Shown piece by piece: positions 24,566 to 34,131 of a DNA stretch of 64,000 bases. Both the position numbers and the translations under genes were made by a program. Every line of letters starts with the position of its first letter. Within the stretch, counting starts at the first letter, position 1. This DNA is from Oceanobacter kriegii DSM 6294 (GTDB lineage Bacteria; Pseudomonadota; Gammaproteobacteria; Pseudomonadales; Oceanobacteraceae). The notes below the pieces were generated by a model. The model made no database searches and was not told where the DNA came from. It saw only the letters and a list, made by a program, of their open reading frames with translations. The stretch is taken from assembly GCF_000422845.1 (NCBI RefSeq), contig NZ_AUGV01000004.1, positions 310,001 to 374,000 on the forward strand. Reading direction: 5' to 3'.

Positions 24566-26710
24566 TCAGCTGGCTTGGTAAAACGCGAGTTCTTTTATCA
24601 GCACGTCGATGCGGTGTTCTGCCTTTCTGAAACCGTGACCTTCCCCTTCAAACAACACGTATTCGGAGCGAATACCCCGCTGTTGCAAGGCGTCGTATAT
24701 CGCTCGGGTTTGCTCTGGCGGAACCACCTTATCAATGGCGCCTTGAAAGAAAATGACCGGCAACTGGAAAGTATCCAGGTTGTGAATGGCGGAGCGGTCC
24801 AGATACCGCTGACGGTCTTGCTCAGCGTCGCCGATCAGCCAGTTGAGGTATTGGGATTCAAACTTGTGGGTGAATTGGTCCAGCAACAACAAATCGCTGA
24901 TGCCATAGTGGCTGGCGCCACCGGCAATGCCGTGAGCTTGAGCATCCGGATGCGACAGCACCTGCAACACGGTATAGCCGCCGGCACTACCACCCCGAAC
25001 AAACAACTGGCCGGCTTTTGCCAGCCCTTGCTGAATGACGTAGTCGCAAGCAACAAAGACATCCTCCACGTCGCTAATGCCCCAGCTGCCTTGCAGGGCG
25101 CTACGGTATGCCTTGCCCAGATTGCTACTGCCGCGATAATTCAGCACCAGCACATGGTAACCCTGCTCGCACCAGAACTGCCGCTGGGCATCAAAACTGC
25201 TGTCGGCAAAGGCCGTCGGCCCACCGTGCAACTGAATGATCAGCCCGTTGACGGAATGGTCGCTGTACTCTGAGAGAGGCTGGGAGCCGGTTTGTGATTG
25301 GGGTTGAGAATGAGCTTTATAAAGCCACGCCTGCAAATGCTGAATTTGCCTTGAACCCCCAGTCTGAGAACCCTGCGCCTCTGAGGCAGACTGACCACAC
25401 GGGATTTGAAGAGCTTCAGGCGCAGCCGGCTGCTCGTCAGCGTCGGGCTTTGGCCAGGGGGCAATGGTGCTGCAAACCGCAACCTTTGGGTCGTCGTTCT
25501 GCTCGTCAGAGCCTGAAGCGGACCCCACAGAAGTGCCCGCCGCTTCAGCGTCATTCAGCGACCAGCTGACGATGGCCGCGCTGCGATCCTGACATTCCTG
25601 AATGGCGTAACCCATTTGGGTATCGTGATTAAACGTAATGCCATGCAAGCGTGCCGCTGGCTGAGGCAGCGGCAAACGCGTAACACCTGACTGAGCGCCC
25701 ACAAACAGCTCAGACTGACCGCTTTTCGGATTCAACCCGGTCGCCAGCCAACGACTACCCAAGCAGCCATTACCTAACGAGCCAGTAGCATCCAGGCTAG
25801 CCCAATGTCGGCCACCCAGTTGCCACGGCGCCGCTGCAAACTCGCTGGTAGACGGATACAACGCCACCAGCTCGTTTGCTAACTCTTCAACAGATAAGGG
25901 CGCCGGAGAGGAAGTCCTGTATAGATAACGGTATAAATTCCAGTAGCCGGTATGATCCGACACAAACAGCAGATTGCCGCTGGCATCAAACCCCGGCTGA
26001 ACACAGGATATGGCTTGCTCATCCGCATTAAACTGCCAGATGACGTCTGCCCCACCCTGTGCGTTGACTTGCGCAAGAGACACCGTGGTCGACAGCCATG
26101 GCTGATGTGGGTGATTCCAGCTGATCCAGCTCAGCTGCTGCTGGTTATTGATCAGAGGACCGGCAACCGGGCCAGCATAGAAGTCAGCGCCTTCTGCAAG
26201 CACTGTTCTCTGTGAGGCACTGCTGAGCTCTATGGCGATAGCAACCAGCCGATTCACTGGCTCTCGAACACCCGAAGGATTGCTGGCTAACGCCTGCGCG
26301 GTATGGTCTTCTTCCACCGCCAGCAGCCGCTGATTGACAGGATCGAAGGTCAGGTCGGCATAGCGATAGTCGGTGCGTTGCCAGACCTGTTCAGATTTGG
26401 CACTGGCATCATCCAGAGCCAGCCAGTAAATGCCTTGGTCAGCTTCGTTAACGTAGGCCAGACCGTTTTCCCATAAACACCAGCTACCGCCACCGTATTC
26501 GTGAACACGGCTGCGGGCGCTGATATCGGCAAGGGGGTAATGAAAGTCGTTGATGTCTTTCACCGACGCCAGGCACAGTCGATTTTTCGCCAAGGCCGGG
26601 TCGAACTCCAGCCAGCCTATCCATTGGCCGGCGGTTCGCAGTTCTGCCCATTGCTTGCCTTGCTGAACCGCACGCTCAGCACATTCGGCGATTTGGCGAA
26701 TATCGGTCAT
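24566..26710 (-). CDS. pqqH: S9 prolyl-oligopeptidase-type peptidase, PqqH-like
   Basis: A 714-residue protein with an N-terminal beta-propeller and C-terminal alpha/beta hydrolase. The catalytic serine lies in RGGSAGGYTVLQ, the aspartate in GAIDKVVPPEQ, the histidine in EGEGHGFRKAEH. A Ser/Gln-rich insertion lies about residues 385-490. It follows pqqE on the same strand after 42 bases, the place taken by pqqH in Pseudomonas aeruginosa, where a peptidase may help release the crosslinked Glu-Tyr from PqqA. No pqqF/G was seen, so this is the candidate peptidase. Confidence 0.85.
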   Translation of the reverse strand: MTDIRQIAECAERAVQQGKQWAELRTAGQWIGWLEFDPALAKNRLCLASVKDINDFHYPLADISARSRVHEYGGGSWCLWENGLAYVNEADQGIYWLALDDASAKSEQVWQRTDYRYADLTFDPVNQRLLAVEEDHTAQALASNPSGVREPVNRLVAIAIELSSASQRTVLAEGADFYAGPVAGPLINNQQQLSWISWNHPHQPWLSTTVSLAQVNAQGGADVIWQFNADEQAISCVQPGFDASGNLLFVSDHTGYWNLYRYLYRTSSPAPLSVEELANELVALYPSTSEFAAAPWQLGGRHWASLDATGSLGNGCLGSRWLATGLNPKSGQSELFVGAQSGVTRLPLPQPAARLHGITFNHDTQMGYAIQECQDRSAAIVSWSLNDAEAAGTSVGSASGSDEQNDDPKVAVCSTIAPWPKPDADEQPAAPEALQIPCGQSASEAQGSQTGGSRQIQHLQAWLYKAHSQPQSQTGSQPLSEYSDHSVNGLIIQLHGGPTAFADSSFDAQRQFWCEQGYHVLVLNYRGSSNLGKAYRSALQGSWGISDVEDVFVACDYVIQQGLAKAGQLFVRGGSAGGYTVLQVLSHPDAQAHGIAGGASHYGISDLLLLDQFTHKFESQYLNWLIGDAEQDRQRYLDRSAIHNLDTFQLPVIFFQGAIDKVVPPEQTRAIYDALQQRGIRSEYVLFEGEGHGFRKAEHRIDVLIKELAFYQAS

Positions 26711-26752
26711 GGTCTATCTTCCGTTTCTGTTGAGCTGTTAATTTATCAGCTC

Positions 26753-28036
26753 TTAGCCACGGAAAATCAGGTTTTGTTCAACCAGTTCAATGGCCTGTTG
26801 TTGGTTGTGGGTATTGCGCGCCAGCTTTGGTGAATGCCCGGCAGCACCGGCGGCGATGGCTTCGGCTTCTTCACGGGCAGTGGTAATTTTGCCGTGATGT
26901 TCCGATTTGCTGCACACAGGGTCTGCGGCGGCAGCATCGCCTGTAAGTTTGAAGGCCTGACAACGGCAGCCACCGAAGTCCTTTTCCTTTTCATCGCAGG
27001 AACGACAAGGCTCTTTCATCCACTCGTAACCACGGAAGTGGTTAAAGCCGGTGGATCGATACCAGATGTCTTCCAACGACTCGTCACGCACATTGGGGAA
27101 GTCGATCGGCAGTTCACGGGCGCTGTGGCAAGGCAACGCGGTGCCATCCGGAGCAATGGTCAGGAAGATGTTGCCCCAGCCGTTCATGCAGGCTTTTGGG
27201 CGTTCTTCGTAGTAATCCGGCGTGACGAAAATCAGCTTGGGCGGCTTGCTGGCTTTTTTACCAGCGGATTGGCCAGCTCCGTTACCACAAGAACCACCAC
27301 TACCATTAGTAGCAGCTTCGTGTTCAGCTTCCAGACGGGTGCGATACTCGTTGGTAATGCGCTCGGCTTTTTCCAGCTGCGCCTTGGTTGGCAACAAATG
27401 CTCGCGGTTGATAAACGCCCAGCCGTAATACTGGGCGATGGCCAGTTCGACAAAGTCCGCTTGTAGCTCAATCGAGAGCTCAATGATTTTGTCGATCTCT
27501 TCGATGTTGTCGCGGTGAATCACGAAGTTAAGCACCATGGGGTAACCCTGGGCTTTGACTTCTTTCGCCATGGCAATCTTTTGCTGGAACGCTTTCTGGC
27601 TGCCCGCCAGCTGGTTGTTCAGCTCTTCCGAGCTGGCCTGAAAGCTGACCTGAATATGATCCAGTCCGGCTTCCTTGAAATCGGCGACACGACGATCGTC
27701 CATGCCAAGGCCCGAGGTAATCAGGTTGGTGTAGTACCCCATCGCCCGGGCTTCACGAATCAGGGTCGTCAGGTCGCGGCGCACCAATGGCTCACCACCG
27801 GAAAAGCCCAGCTGGGTAGCGCCCATTTTGCGACCTTGTTTGAACACCTCAATCCATTCTTCAGTGGTCAGTTCGCGGCCGCTGCCCTTCAGGTCCAGCG
27901 GGTTGGAACAGTAGGTACACTGCAACGGGCACTTGTAGGTTAACTCCGCCAACAGCCAGAACGGACGCCCGGCGTTGTGCGGATTTTGTGGGTTCAGCAT
28001 CGGCGAATCAGCTGAATTCGATCCAGTCGTGCTCAT
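26753..28036 (-). CDS. pqqE: PQQ synthesis radical SAM enzyme PqqE
   Basis: A radical SAM enzyme that crosslinks Glu and Tyr of PqqA. The CX3CX2C cluster motif is CPLQCTYC, with [14 protein letters not shown], and a SPASM-type C-terminal cysteine set ([34 protein letters not shown]). ATG 28036 has GGAG six bases upstream and overlaps pqqD by 29 bases; ATG 28000, just after the pqqD stop, is a shorter alternative lacking a clear ribosome site. A Gly/Ser/Asn-rich insert near residues 240-260 is unusual, as is the His/Asn/Gln-rich tail. Works with PqqD as the peptide chaperone. Confidence 0.95.
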   Translation of the reverse strand: MSTTGSNSADSPMLNPQNPHNAGRPFWLLAELTYKCPLQCTYCSNPLDLKGSGRELTTEEWIEVFKQGRKMGATQLGFSGGEPLVRRDLTTLIREARAMGYYTNLITSGLGMDDRRVADFKEAGLDHIQVSFQASSEELNNQLAGSQKAFQQKIAMAKEVKAQGYPMVLNFVIHRDNIEEIDKIIELSIELQADFVELAIAQYYGWAFINREHLLPTKAQLEKAERITNEYRTRLEAEHEAATNGSGGSCGNGAGQSAGKKASKPPKLIFVTPDYYEERPKACMNGWGNIFLTIAPDGTALPCHSARELPIDFPNVRDESLEDIWYRSTGFNHFRGYEWMKEPCRSCDEKEKDFGGCRCQAFKLTGDAAAADPVCSKSEHHGKITTAREEAEAIAAGAAGHSPKLARNTHNQQQAIELVEQNLIFRG

Positions 28037-28289
28037 GGGCCACTCCGATAAATTCAATAATATCGGCGCTCAGATCACCGGCTTCCGGGAATTTGCTTTC
28101 CAGAACCGCGATGATGTCGGCGACGGTACGCTGGCCGTCGACCTGCGCCATGATTTCACCGGCACTGCCGTTCAGTTGCACCATACCTTCCGGGTACAAC
28201 AGCACCCAGGATTCCTGGCTGTCTTCCCACTGCATGCGATAGATGCTGTTGAGGGTTGGAATCTGGCTGGTTTGAATGGCGTTGCTCAT
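28008..28289 (-). CDS. pqqD: PQQ synthesis peptide chaperone PqqD
   Basis: A 93-residue protein with the PqqD signature [19 protein letters not shown] and [13 protein letters not shown]. It binds PqqA and presents it to PqqE. I took the ATG at 28289; an ATG five codons upstream (28304) is also possible. It is followed by the overlapping pqqE. Confidence 0.95.
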   Translation of the reverse strand: MSNAIQTSQIPTLNSIYRMQWEDSQESWVLLYPEGMVQLNGSAGEIMAQVDGQRTVADIIAVLESKFPEAGDLSADIIEFIGVAHEHDWIEFS

Positions 28290-28340
28290 TGGTTTCTTTT
28301 CCATCGTGCGTTTGGGTGAAATCTGCCTGATCAGTACCGC

Positions 28341-29114
28341 TTAACGGTACTGTCCCTTGTGATACTGCACCGGGTTGCCCATGCCATCGGCATCGACGTT
28401 GTGGTACGGCTTGCGATCCAGACAGTATGCCATGGTCATGGCGTCCAGCATGGTCCAAAGAATGTCGAGCTTGAACTGCAGGATATCCAGTGCACGTTCC
28501 TGATCGGCGCGGGTCTGGAAATGATCCAGCGTGACCCGCAATCCATGCTGAACATCACGACGGGCTTCGCTCAGGCGACCACGGAAATATTGCAGCCCTT
28601 TGGCGTCAATCCACGGGTAGTTTTCTGGCCAGCTGTCCAGCCGCGACTGGTGAATCTCGGGGGCGAACATTTCGGTCAGTGAAGAACAAGCCGCTTCCTG
28701 CCAGTTGGCACGGCGGGCAAAGTTCACATAGGCATCCACGGCAAAGCGAACACCCGGCAACACCAGATCCTGCGACAGCATGGTATCGCGGTCGATGCCA
28801 ACGGCTTCGCCGAGCATTAACCAAGCTTCAATACCGCCTTGGGCACCGTCGTAGCCATCGTGGTCCAGAATGCGCTGCACCCACTGGCGACGCTCGTCAC
28901 GGTCGCGACAGTTGGCCATGATGTTGGCGTCTTTAACCGGAATCATCACCTGATAGTAAAAGCGGTTTGCCACCCAGCCACGAATCTGGTCGGGCGTGCA
29001 CTCACCCTTGTGCATGGCCTGATGCAGCGGGTGATGGATGTGGTACATGGCGCCCTTGGCGCGCAGGCGTTGTTCAAACTCTTCGCGGGACCACGGCGTG
29101 TTGTCAGTGCTCAT
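28341..29114 (-). CDS. pqqC: Pyrroloquinoline-quinone synthase PqqC
   Basis: A 257-residue haem-oxygenase-fold oxidase that performs the final ring closure and eight-electron oxidation to PQQ. Seen are [34 protein letters not shown] and [16 protein letters not shown], the conserved His/Tyr/Arg active-site segments. It is 51 bases upstream of pqqD in the operon. Confidence 0.97.
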   Translation of the reverse strand: MSTDNTPWSREEFEQRLRAKGAMYHIHHPLHQAMHKGECTPDQIRGWVANRFYYQVMIPVKDANIMANCRDRDERRQWVQRILDHDGYDGAQGGIEAWLMLGEAVGIDRDTMLSQDLVLPGVRFAVDAYVNFARRANWQEAACSSLTEMFAPEIHQSRLDSWPENYPWIDAKGLQYFRGRLSEARRDVQHGLRVTLDHFQTRADQERALDILQFKLDILWTMLDAMTMAYCLDRKPYHNVDADGMGNPVQYHKGQYR

Positions 29115-29220
29115 GAAGTTGTCTCCATGTTAAATCGTAAAAGCGGGTTGGGTATAAGAACGTCCAGGCCTTGCACGGCACGGTTTAAGTCCTCACCCAG
29201 GTAACAAAGACTCCGGAACA

Positions 29221-30138
29221 TCAGACTTCGATTTCCATCCCATCGAAAGAAATCTCTACGCCCTGACTCTCAACGATAGAACGTTCTTCAGATTCTTCGT
29301 TCAGGATCGGGTTGGTGTTGTTGATGTGAATCAGCACCTTGCGCTTGTCCGGATATTGCGCCAACACCTCCAGCATGCCGCCTTCACCAGACTGCGCCAA
29401 ATGACCCATCTTCTGACCCGTTGAAGTACCCACGCCCTGGAAAATCATTTCGTCATCGCGCCACAGAGTGCCGTCGACCAGCAGTACGTCGGCTTTTTCC
29501 ATCCACGGAATCAGGTGCGGTTCAATTTTGCCGAGACCCGGGGCATAGAACACAGAACCACCGGTTTTGGTGTCTTGCAGGAACACTCCGATGTTATCGC
29601 CCGGTACCGGGTTGTCGCGACGTGGTGAATACGGTGGTGCGTTGCTGTCGAGCGGCATGGCGTGCACGCGCAGGTTTTCAATGCCCGGCACGGTAAAGCC
29701 GGTTTCGGTATCCAGCGACAGCGCCTTGCGTTGCAGGCCGCCATTCCATTTTTTCAACATGGTGAACAGCGGGTAGCCGGTACTTAGGTCTTCAAACACC
29801 GGGTCGGTGCAATAAACATCCAGCGGCAGGCCTTCGCGCAGCATCAACAAGCCTGTGGTGTGGTCGATCTGGGCGTCCATCACCACCACGGCCTCAATGC
29901 CGGTATCGCGCAGTTTGCGGGCCGGTTGCAGTGGCTCGAACGAAGCCAGTTGGTTACGAATATCCGGCGAGGCGTTAAACAACAGCCAGTGCTCGCCATC
30001 GGTAGACACACAAATAGAGGACTGGGTGCGGGCCTGCGCTTTCACGGTGCCGTCGCGGAACCCTTTGCAGTTGTTGCAGTTGCAATTCCACTGGGGAAAA
30101 CCGCCACCAGCAGCGGAACCGAGAACGTGAATTTTCAT
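29221..30138 (-). CDS. pqqB: PQQ biosynthesis protein PqqB
   Basis: A 305-residue metallo-beta-lactamase-fold protein with [20 protein letters not shown] (the zinc-structural cysteines) and [18 protein letters not shown] and [11 protein letters not shown]. PqqB is proposed to hydroxylate the PqqA-derived diamino acid. The leader carries a TAATAATTACAACAAAC stretch on the minus strand. A stem-loop with a T-run separates it from pqqA. Confidence 0.97.
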   Translation of the reverse strand: MKIHVLGSAAGGGFPQWNCNCNNCKGFRDGTVKAQARTQSSICVSTDGEHWLLFNASPDIRNQLASFEPLQPARKLRDTGIEAVVVMDAQIDHTTGLLMLREGLPLDVYCTDPVFEDLSTGYPLFTMLKKWNGGLQRKALSLDTETGFTVPGIENLRVHAMPLDSNAPPYSPRRDNPVPGDNIGVFLQDTKTGGSVFYAPGLGKIEPHLIPWMEKADVLLVDGTLWRDDEMIFQGVGTSTGQKMGHLAQSGEGGMLEVLAQYPDKRKVLIHINNTNPILNEESEERSIVESQGVEISFDGMEIEV

Positions 30139-30306
30139 GATGTGTCCTGTACGACGAGTTTGTTGTAATTATTATGTCTGATACGCGTTAGATAAGTTGT
30201 GAAACAGTGAATCCAATATGACGATTACGACTGCTCAGTTCACTGTTTGGTTATTCAACCATCCAGTTGATTACTCAACGAGCTAACTTCCAACGCTCAA
30301 TCGATA

Positions 30307-30340
30307 CAAAAATGCCCGGAATAGAAACTACCCCGGGCAT
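30307..30340 (-). terminator. Attenuator-like terminator between pqqA and pqqB
   Basis: On the minus strand ATGCCCGG pairs with CCGGGCAT (30333-30340 and 30312-30319), followed by TTTTT. It lies about 75 bases after the pqqA stop, which would allow much more pqqA than pqqB-E message. Confidence 0.8.
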
Positions 30341-30416
30341 CTTTTGCCCTGCAACCAAGGCTCAGGGCATGCGTACGGTTAACGATCAGGCACTTCCAGA
30401 GAAGCGCCCAATGCCA

Positions 30417-30488
30417 TTAACGGTGGCTGAAGTACATGGTTACTTCAAAACCGATACGCAGGTCTTTGTAGGCTGGCTTAGTCCACAT
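30417..30488 (-). CDS. pqqA: PQQ precursor peptide PqqA (23 residues)
   Basis: The frame reads MWTKPAYKDLRIGFEVTMYF then SHR. The Glu in FEVTMYF and the Tyr three residues later are the atoms from which PQQ is built. AGGAAA lies eight bases before the ATG. It is the first gene of the pqqA-B-C-D-E-H series on the minus strand and too short for ordinary gene finding. An A/C-rich leader (AATAACAAATAG) precedes it. Confidence 0.97.
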   Translation of the reverse strand: MWTKPAYKDLRIGFEVTMYFSHR

Positions 30489-30588
30489 AGTTGTTTCCTC
30501 TATTTGTTATTAAGCCGGGCTTATCCCGACCCTTGAACACCTTTCCAGAGGCGTCTGGCGTGTGCCATTGGCCCTTGGATCTATGGAG

Positions 30589-30649
30589 AGGTATCAGTGG
30601 TAGTAGACCAGGATGCTGGGCATCCACTGCTGGACCGTCTCTGATACCT
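30589..30649 (-). ncRNA. Structured hairpin upstream of pqqA, possible leader RNA element
   Basis: AGGTATCAG (30589-30597) pairs with CTGATACCT (30641-30649), enclosing an inner GGATGC/GCATCC hairpin. On the minus strand it lies about 100-160 bases before pqqA, so it may be within the transcript. TGGTAGTAG at 30598-30606 inside it also matches a motif upstream of the cytochrome c gene, so it may instead be an operator. Confidence 0.35.
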
Positions 30650-30670
30650 GTGACATCACCAGCCTGCACG

Positions 30671-30710
30671 GGTTCAACACAAGCTCACCGCGAGTTCGCC
30701 GTGTTGAACC
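30671..30710. promoter_or_regulatory. Ten-base perfect inverted repeat upstream of pqqA
   Basis: GGTTCAACAC (30671-30680) and GTGTTGAACC (30701-30710) separated by 20 bases, about 200 bases before pqqA. Could be a regulator site or RNA hairpin. Confidence 0.4.
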
Positions 30711-30829
30711 TTTACTGATGATGGTGACAGTGTGTGACAGCCGCCTCTCCAAAAAAACTCTACTTTAGCTGACTGAGTGTAGGCCCTAAGTACTGGTTTT
30801 TCTGTCCCGTTTTTCGGATTTCAGTGTTG

Positions 30830-31147
30830 TAGGGGGGATCTATTTAATCCGGTGCTCGCTCTGGGCTACTGGATGATTTCGAATTCCGAAGCCGATTTGC
30901 CGGCATAACGGGTTACGTCAAAAAACGGCGACACCGAGTCGGAATCTTCCTTTAGCCCCCGCAGGGCGCGGGTTGCCGCCGTCCATGGCGGTGTTGGCAA
31001 ACTTGAAAAGGACCAGTCATTTCGCTGCATCCGCCGCCTTGCCCTGAAACACCGGCAACACTCGCGCACGACTGCATGGATGCAGGAGGTAGGGCGAAGC
31101 AGGAAGCCCGAGCCGAGAGCCATACAGGATTAAATAGATACTCCCAG
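30830..31147. mobile_element. Miniature inverted-repeat element, copy B (reverse orientation to A)
   Basis: 318 bases bounded by ATCTATTTAATCC (30838-30850) and GGATTAAATAGAT (31127-31139), with TAGGGG at the left outer end. Its core is the reverse complement of copy A with an extra block of about 45 bases near one end. It lies between the PedE-like gene and its likely upstream promoter elements. Confidence 0.72.
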
Positions 31148-31321
31148 CTCACCCGGGAAAAAGTCCCGATGGTCAGGTGTTTTTCCTCGAATACGTGGGG
31201 AAAGGCTCTGTAGTCAGATTAATCCTCGCTGTTGATTAATGTAGTGGCACGGCAACTGCCCAGCGCAGGGGGTCTCCGGGACTCCAGAGACCCCACACAC
31301 AATAACAACAGGAAATTTAAT

Positions 31322-33160
31322 ATGACTCGTTCACTGCTTGCTGCTGCCATCTTGTCAGTAGGTCTTGCCGCCACCGGTCCGGCGTCCGCCGCCAGTAAAG
31401 TGACCTGGGATGACATCGCCAACGATGCTGCAACCACTGAAGACGTTCTGGCTTACGGCATTGGCCCCAAAGCCCAGCGTTACAGCCCGATGACCGACAT
31501 CAACAAGGACAACGTCCATAAGTTGGTACCAGCCTGGTCATTCTCGTTTGGTGATGAAAAACAGCGTGGCCAGGAAAGCCAGGCCATCGTTCACGAAGGC
31601 ACCATCTACGTGACCGGTTCCTACTCGCGCGTGTTCGCCATCGATGCCAAGACCGGCAAACGCAAGTGGAGCTACACCGCTCGTCTGCCAGAAGGCATTC
31701 GCCCTTGCTGTGACGTAGTGAACCGTGGTGCTGCCATCTACGGCGACAAGATTTACTTCGGCACACTGGATGCCAAAATCGTTGCTCTGTACAAGGACAC
31801 CGGCAAGGTCGCCTGGAAGAAGAAATTCGGTGACTACAAGGAAGGCTACACCATGACCGGTGCACCGACCGTGGTGAAGGACAAGAAGTCTGGCAAAGTG
31901 ATGCTGATTCACGGTTCTTCCGGTGACGAATTTGGCGTGGTCGGCAAGCTGTTTGCTCGCGACCCGGACAGCGGCGAAGAAATCTGGATGCGCCCGTTTG
32001 TTGAAGGCCATTACGGTCGTCTGAACGGCAAGAAGAGCACCCCGACCGGCGATGTGAAAGCCCCAAGCTGGCCCGACGATCCAAACTCACCAACCGGTAA
32101 GGTTGAAGCCTGGAGCCACGGCGGTGGTGCCCCATGGCAAAGTGCCAGCTACGATGCCGAAACCAACACCATCATTGTTGGTGCAGGCAACCCTGCCCCA
32201 TGGAACGGCTGGGCCCGTACCTCGGAAGGCGGCGATCCGGCCGACTACGACTCCCTCTACACTTCAGGCCAGGTGGGCGTTGATCCAACCACCGGTGAAG
32301 TAAAGTGGTTCTACCAGCACACGCCAAACGATGCCTGGGATTTCTCCGGCAACAACGAACTGGTGCTGTTTGAATACAAGGAAAAAGGCAAAACCATCAA
32401 GGCCACTGGCCACGCCGACCGTAACGGTTTCTTCTACGTGGTAAACCGTGAAAACGGCGACTTTATCCGCGGCTTCCCGTTCGTCGACAACATCACCTGG
32501 GCCAAGGGCATCGACCCGAAAACCGGCCGTCCGATCGAAGTAGAAGGCCAGCGTCCACCGAAGCCAAAAGCCGGTGAAGACCACGGCGAAAAAGTGGAAG
32601 TATCACCACCCTTCCTGGGCGGCAAAAACTGGAATCCAATGGCATATAGCCAGGACACCGGCCTGTTCTATATTCCGGGCAACCACTGGAAAGAAGACTA
32701 CTGGACTGAGAAAAACGTTTCGTACAACAAAGGCGCGGCCTACCTGGGCATGGGTTTCCGCATCAAGAAAATGTACGACGACCACGTAGGCATTCTGCGC
32801 GCGATGGACCCGAAAACCGGCAAAGTGGCCTGGGAACACAAGGAACCGCTGCCATTGTGGGCTGGCGTTCTGGCCACCAAGGGCGGCGTGATTTTCACCG
32901 GCACCGGTGACGGTTACCTGAAAGCCTTTGACGACAAAACCGGTAAGGAGCTTTGGAAGTTCCAGACCGGCTCCGGCATCATCGCCCCACCAATCACCTG
33001 GGAAATGGACGGTGAGCAGTACATTGGTGTGACCTCTGGTTACGGCGGTGCGGTACCTCTTTGGGGTGGCGACATGGCCGATTTGACCAAGCCGGTACCA
33101 CAGGGCGGTTCGTTCTGGGTGTTCAAACTGCCTAGCTGGGACAAGGTTGCTAGCAAGTAA
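31322..33160 (+). CDS. pedE: PQQ-dependent alcohol dehydrogenase, calcium type (PedE/ExaA-like)
   Basis: A 612-residue periplasmic quinoprotein with signal peptide ending GPASA and the eight-bladed propeller repeats (for example GAVPLWGG). The adjacent-cysteine disulfide is at Cys129-Cys130 (RPCCDV). The catalytic Asp340 is followed by Phe and Ser342 (NDAWDFSGNNE); Asp-x-Ser is the calcium-type arrangement, unlike the Asp-x-Asp of lanthanide enzymes. Metal ligands Glu203 and Asn290 are present. It oxidises ethanol and aromatic or longer primary alcohols to aldehydes and hands electrons to a cytochrome c. The ATG at 31322 follows AGGAAA and a CA-rich leader. A strong hairpin follows. Confidence 0.95.
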   Translation: MTRSLLAAAILSVGLAATGPASAASKVTWDDIANDAATTEDVLAYGIGPKAQRYSPMTDINKDNVHKLVPAWSFSFGDEKQRGQESQAIVHEGTIYVTGSYSRVFAIDAKTGKRKWSYTARLPEGIRPCCDVVNRGAAIYGDKIYFGTLDAKIVALYKDTGKVAWKKKFGDYKEGYTMTGAPTVVKDKKSGKVMLIHGSSGDEFGVVGKLFARDPDSGEEIWMRPFVEGHYGRLNGKKSTPTGDVKAPSWPDDPNSPTGKVEAWSHGGGAPWQSASYDAETNTIIVGAGNPAPWNGWARTSEGGDPADYDSLYTSGQVGVDPTTGEVKWFYQHTPNDAWDFSGNNELVLFEYKEKGKTIKATGHADRNGFFYVVNRENGDFIRGFPFVDNITWAKGIDPKTGRPIEVEGQRPPKPKAGEDHGEKVEVSPPFLGGKNWNPMAYSQDTGLFYIPGNHWKEDYWTEKNVSYNKGAAYLGMGFRIKKMYDDHVGILRAMDPKTGKVAWEHKEPLPLWAGVLATKGGVIFTGTGDGYLKAFDDKTGKELWKFQTGSGIIAPPITWEMDGEQYIGVTSGYGGAVPLWGGDMADLTKPVPQGGSFWVFKLPSWDKVASK

Positions 33161-33183
33161 TAGTAATACCAGGGACCTTAACT

Positions 33184-33225
33184 CCACCGTGGTCAGAACT
33201 GCACGCTGACCACGGTGGTGGTTTC
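33184..33225 (+). terminator. Strong hairpin after the PedE-like gene
   Basis: CCACCGTGGTCAG (33184-33196) and CTGACCACGGTGG (33206-33218) form a perfect 13-base stem with a nine-base loop; only a short T tract follows. Confidence 0.7.
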
Positions 33226-33312
33226 CTAGCTACCACTAGTTAACCAGACCCAATAACTCTGCAATAACCACATCCAGCAAGCACACCAATAACAACAAAC
33301 AGGTGATTTTCC

Positions 33313-34098
33313 ATGGCTATTCTGCGCTCTCTCACGCTATCTTCTCTTGCCTCTTGTTTTCTCAATACTTGTTCTTCCAAGCCTGACTGTGGGCATGCCG
33401 CTCACATAGTCAGCAACACACGAACCACGTTGGCAACTGCTGTGCTGGCTCTGATCCCGGCACTGCCGCTGCAAGCCCAGGCACAAGCTGTTACGGAGAC
33501 GGATACGGATTACATTGACGAAGATGTGCCAGTCATCAACGGCTGCGTATTACAGCCAGCGTCAGACTGCGCTGGAGCGGACCTTTCCGGTCAGGATTTG
33601 TCGAACATGGATCTGGAGGGCATCAACCTGTCGGGTGCTAACCTGGACCGAGCGGTGCTGAACCACACTCGCCTGAAAGACGCCAATCTGGAAAAAGCCA
33701 GCCTGCAACACGCCGAAATGCTGCGTGCAGACTTACGCTACGCCAACCTGCGCATGGCCGACTTCAGCCACGCCAACATGACGGCCATCGACGCCTACAT
33801 GGCATTCTCGCAAGTTGCCCGTTACGACAACGCCAACCTGACCGCAGCCAACTTTGATTTTGCCCGCGTCAGCAAGGCCAGCTTCCGCCATGCCAACCTG
33901 CAAGCCGCCAGCTTTGAAATGAGCTGGGCCGTTAAAACTGATATGCGTGACGCCAACCTGACCGGCGCCAATTTGCAGGAAGCCAAGTTGTCATCCAGTA
34001 ACTTTGGTAACGCCGACATGACCGCTACGCGCAAGCACTTCGCCAACTTTCTGGATATCAATATGAAGGACTGCACCGGTTGTCCGGTGGATTGGTGA
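33313..34098 (+). CDS. Exported pentapeptide-repeat protein
   Basis: A 261-residue protein. After an N-terminal hydrophobic export region (about 37-60, ending LQAQAQA) it has roughly 25 A(D/N)LxX pentapeptide units from about residue 88 to 245 (ADLSGQDLSNMDLEGINLSG), which fold as a right-handed quadrilateral beta-helix, then a C-terminal CTGC. Pentapeptide proteins lie beside quinoprotein dehydrogenase genes in Pseudomonas too, but their role is unknown. The ATG follows AGGTG and an AATAACAACAAAC leader. Close linkage to the PedE-like gene suggests an accessory periplasmic role (inference). Confidence 0.85.
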   Translation: MAILRSLTLSSLASCFLNTCSSKPDCGHAAHIVSNTRTTLATAVLALIPALPLQAQAQAVTETDTDYIDEDVPVINGCVLQPASDCAGADLSGQDLSNMDLEGINLSGANLDRAVLNHTRLKDANLEKASLQHAEMLRADLRYANLRMADFSHANMTAIDAYMAFSQVARYDNANLTAANFDFARVSKASFRHANLQAASFEMSWAVKTDMRDANLTGANLQEAKLSSSNFGNADMTATRKHFANFLDINMKDCTGCPVDW

Positions 34099-34131
34099 GA
34101 ACTGGTGACATGAGGTGATTCAGAGCAATCG

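Larger units (their letters stand above)
30489..31321. promoter_or_regulatory. pqqA / PedE-like divergent control region
   Basis: An 833-base gap containing the pqqA ribosome site and A/C-rich leader, a 61-base imperfect hairpin (30589-30649), a perfect 10-base inverted repeat (30671-30710), CCCTAAGTACTG (30784-30795) resembling the CCAAGGTACTG motif of the dehydrogenase promoters, the miniature element copy B (30830-31147), and a CAATAACAACAGG leader before the PedE-like start. No protein gene is supported. Confidence 0.5.

Noticed and set aside
30866-31123. 85-codon minus-strand open frame
   Set aside because: Lies wholly within miniature element copy B and is not conserved as a frame in copies A or C.
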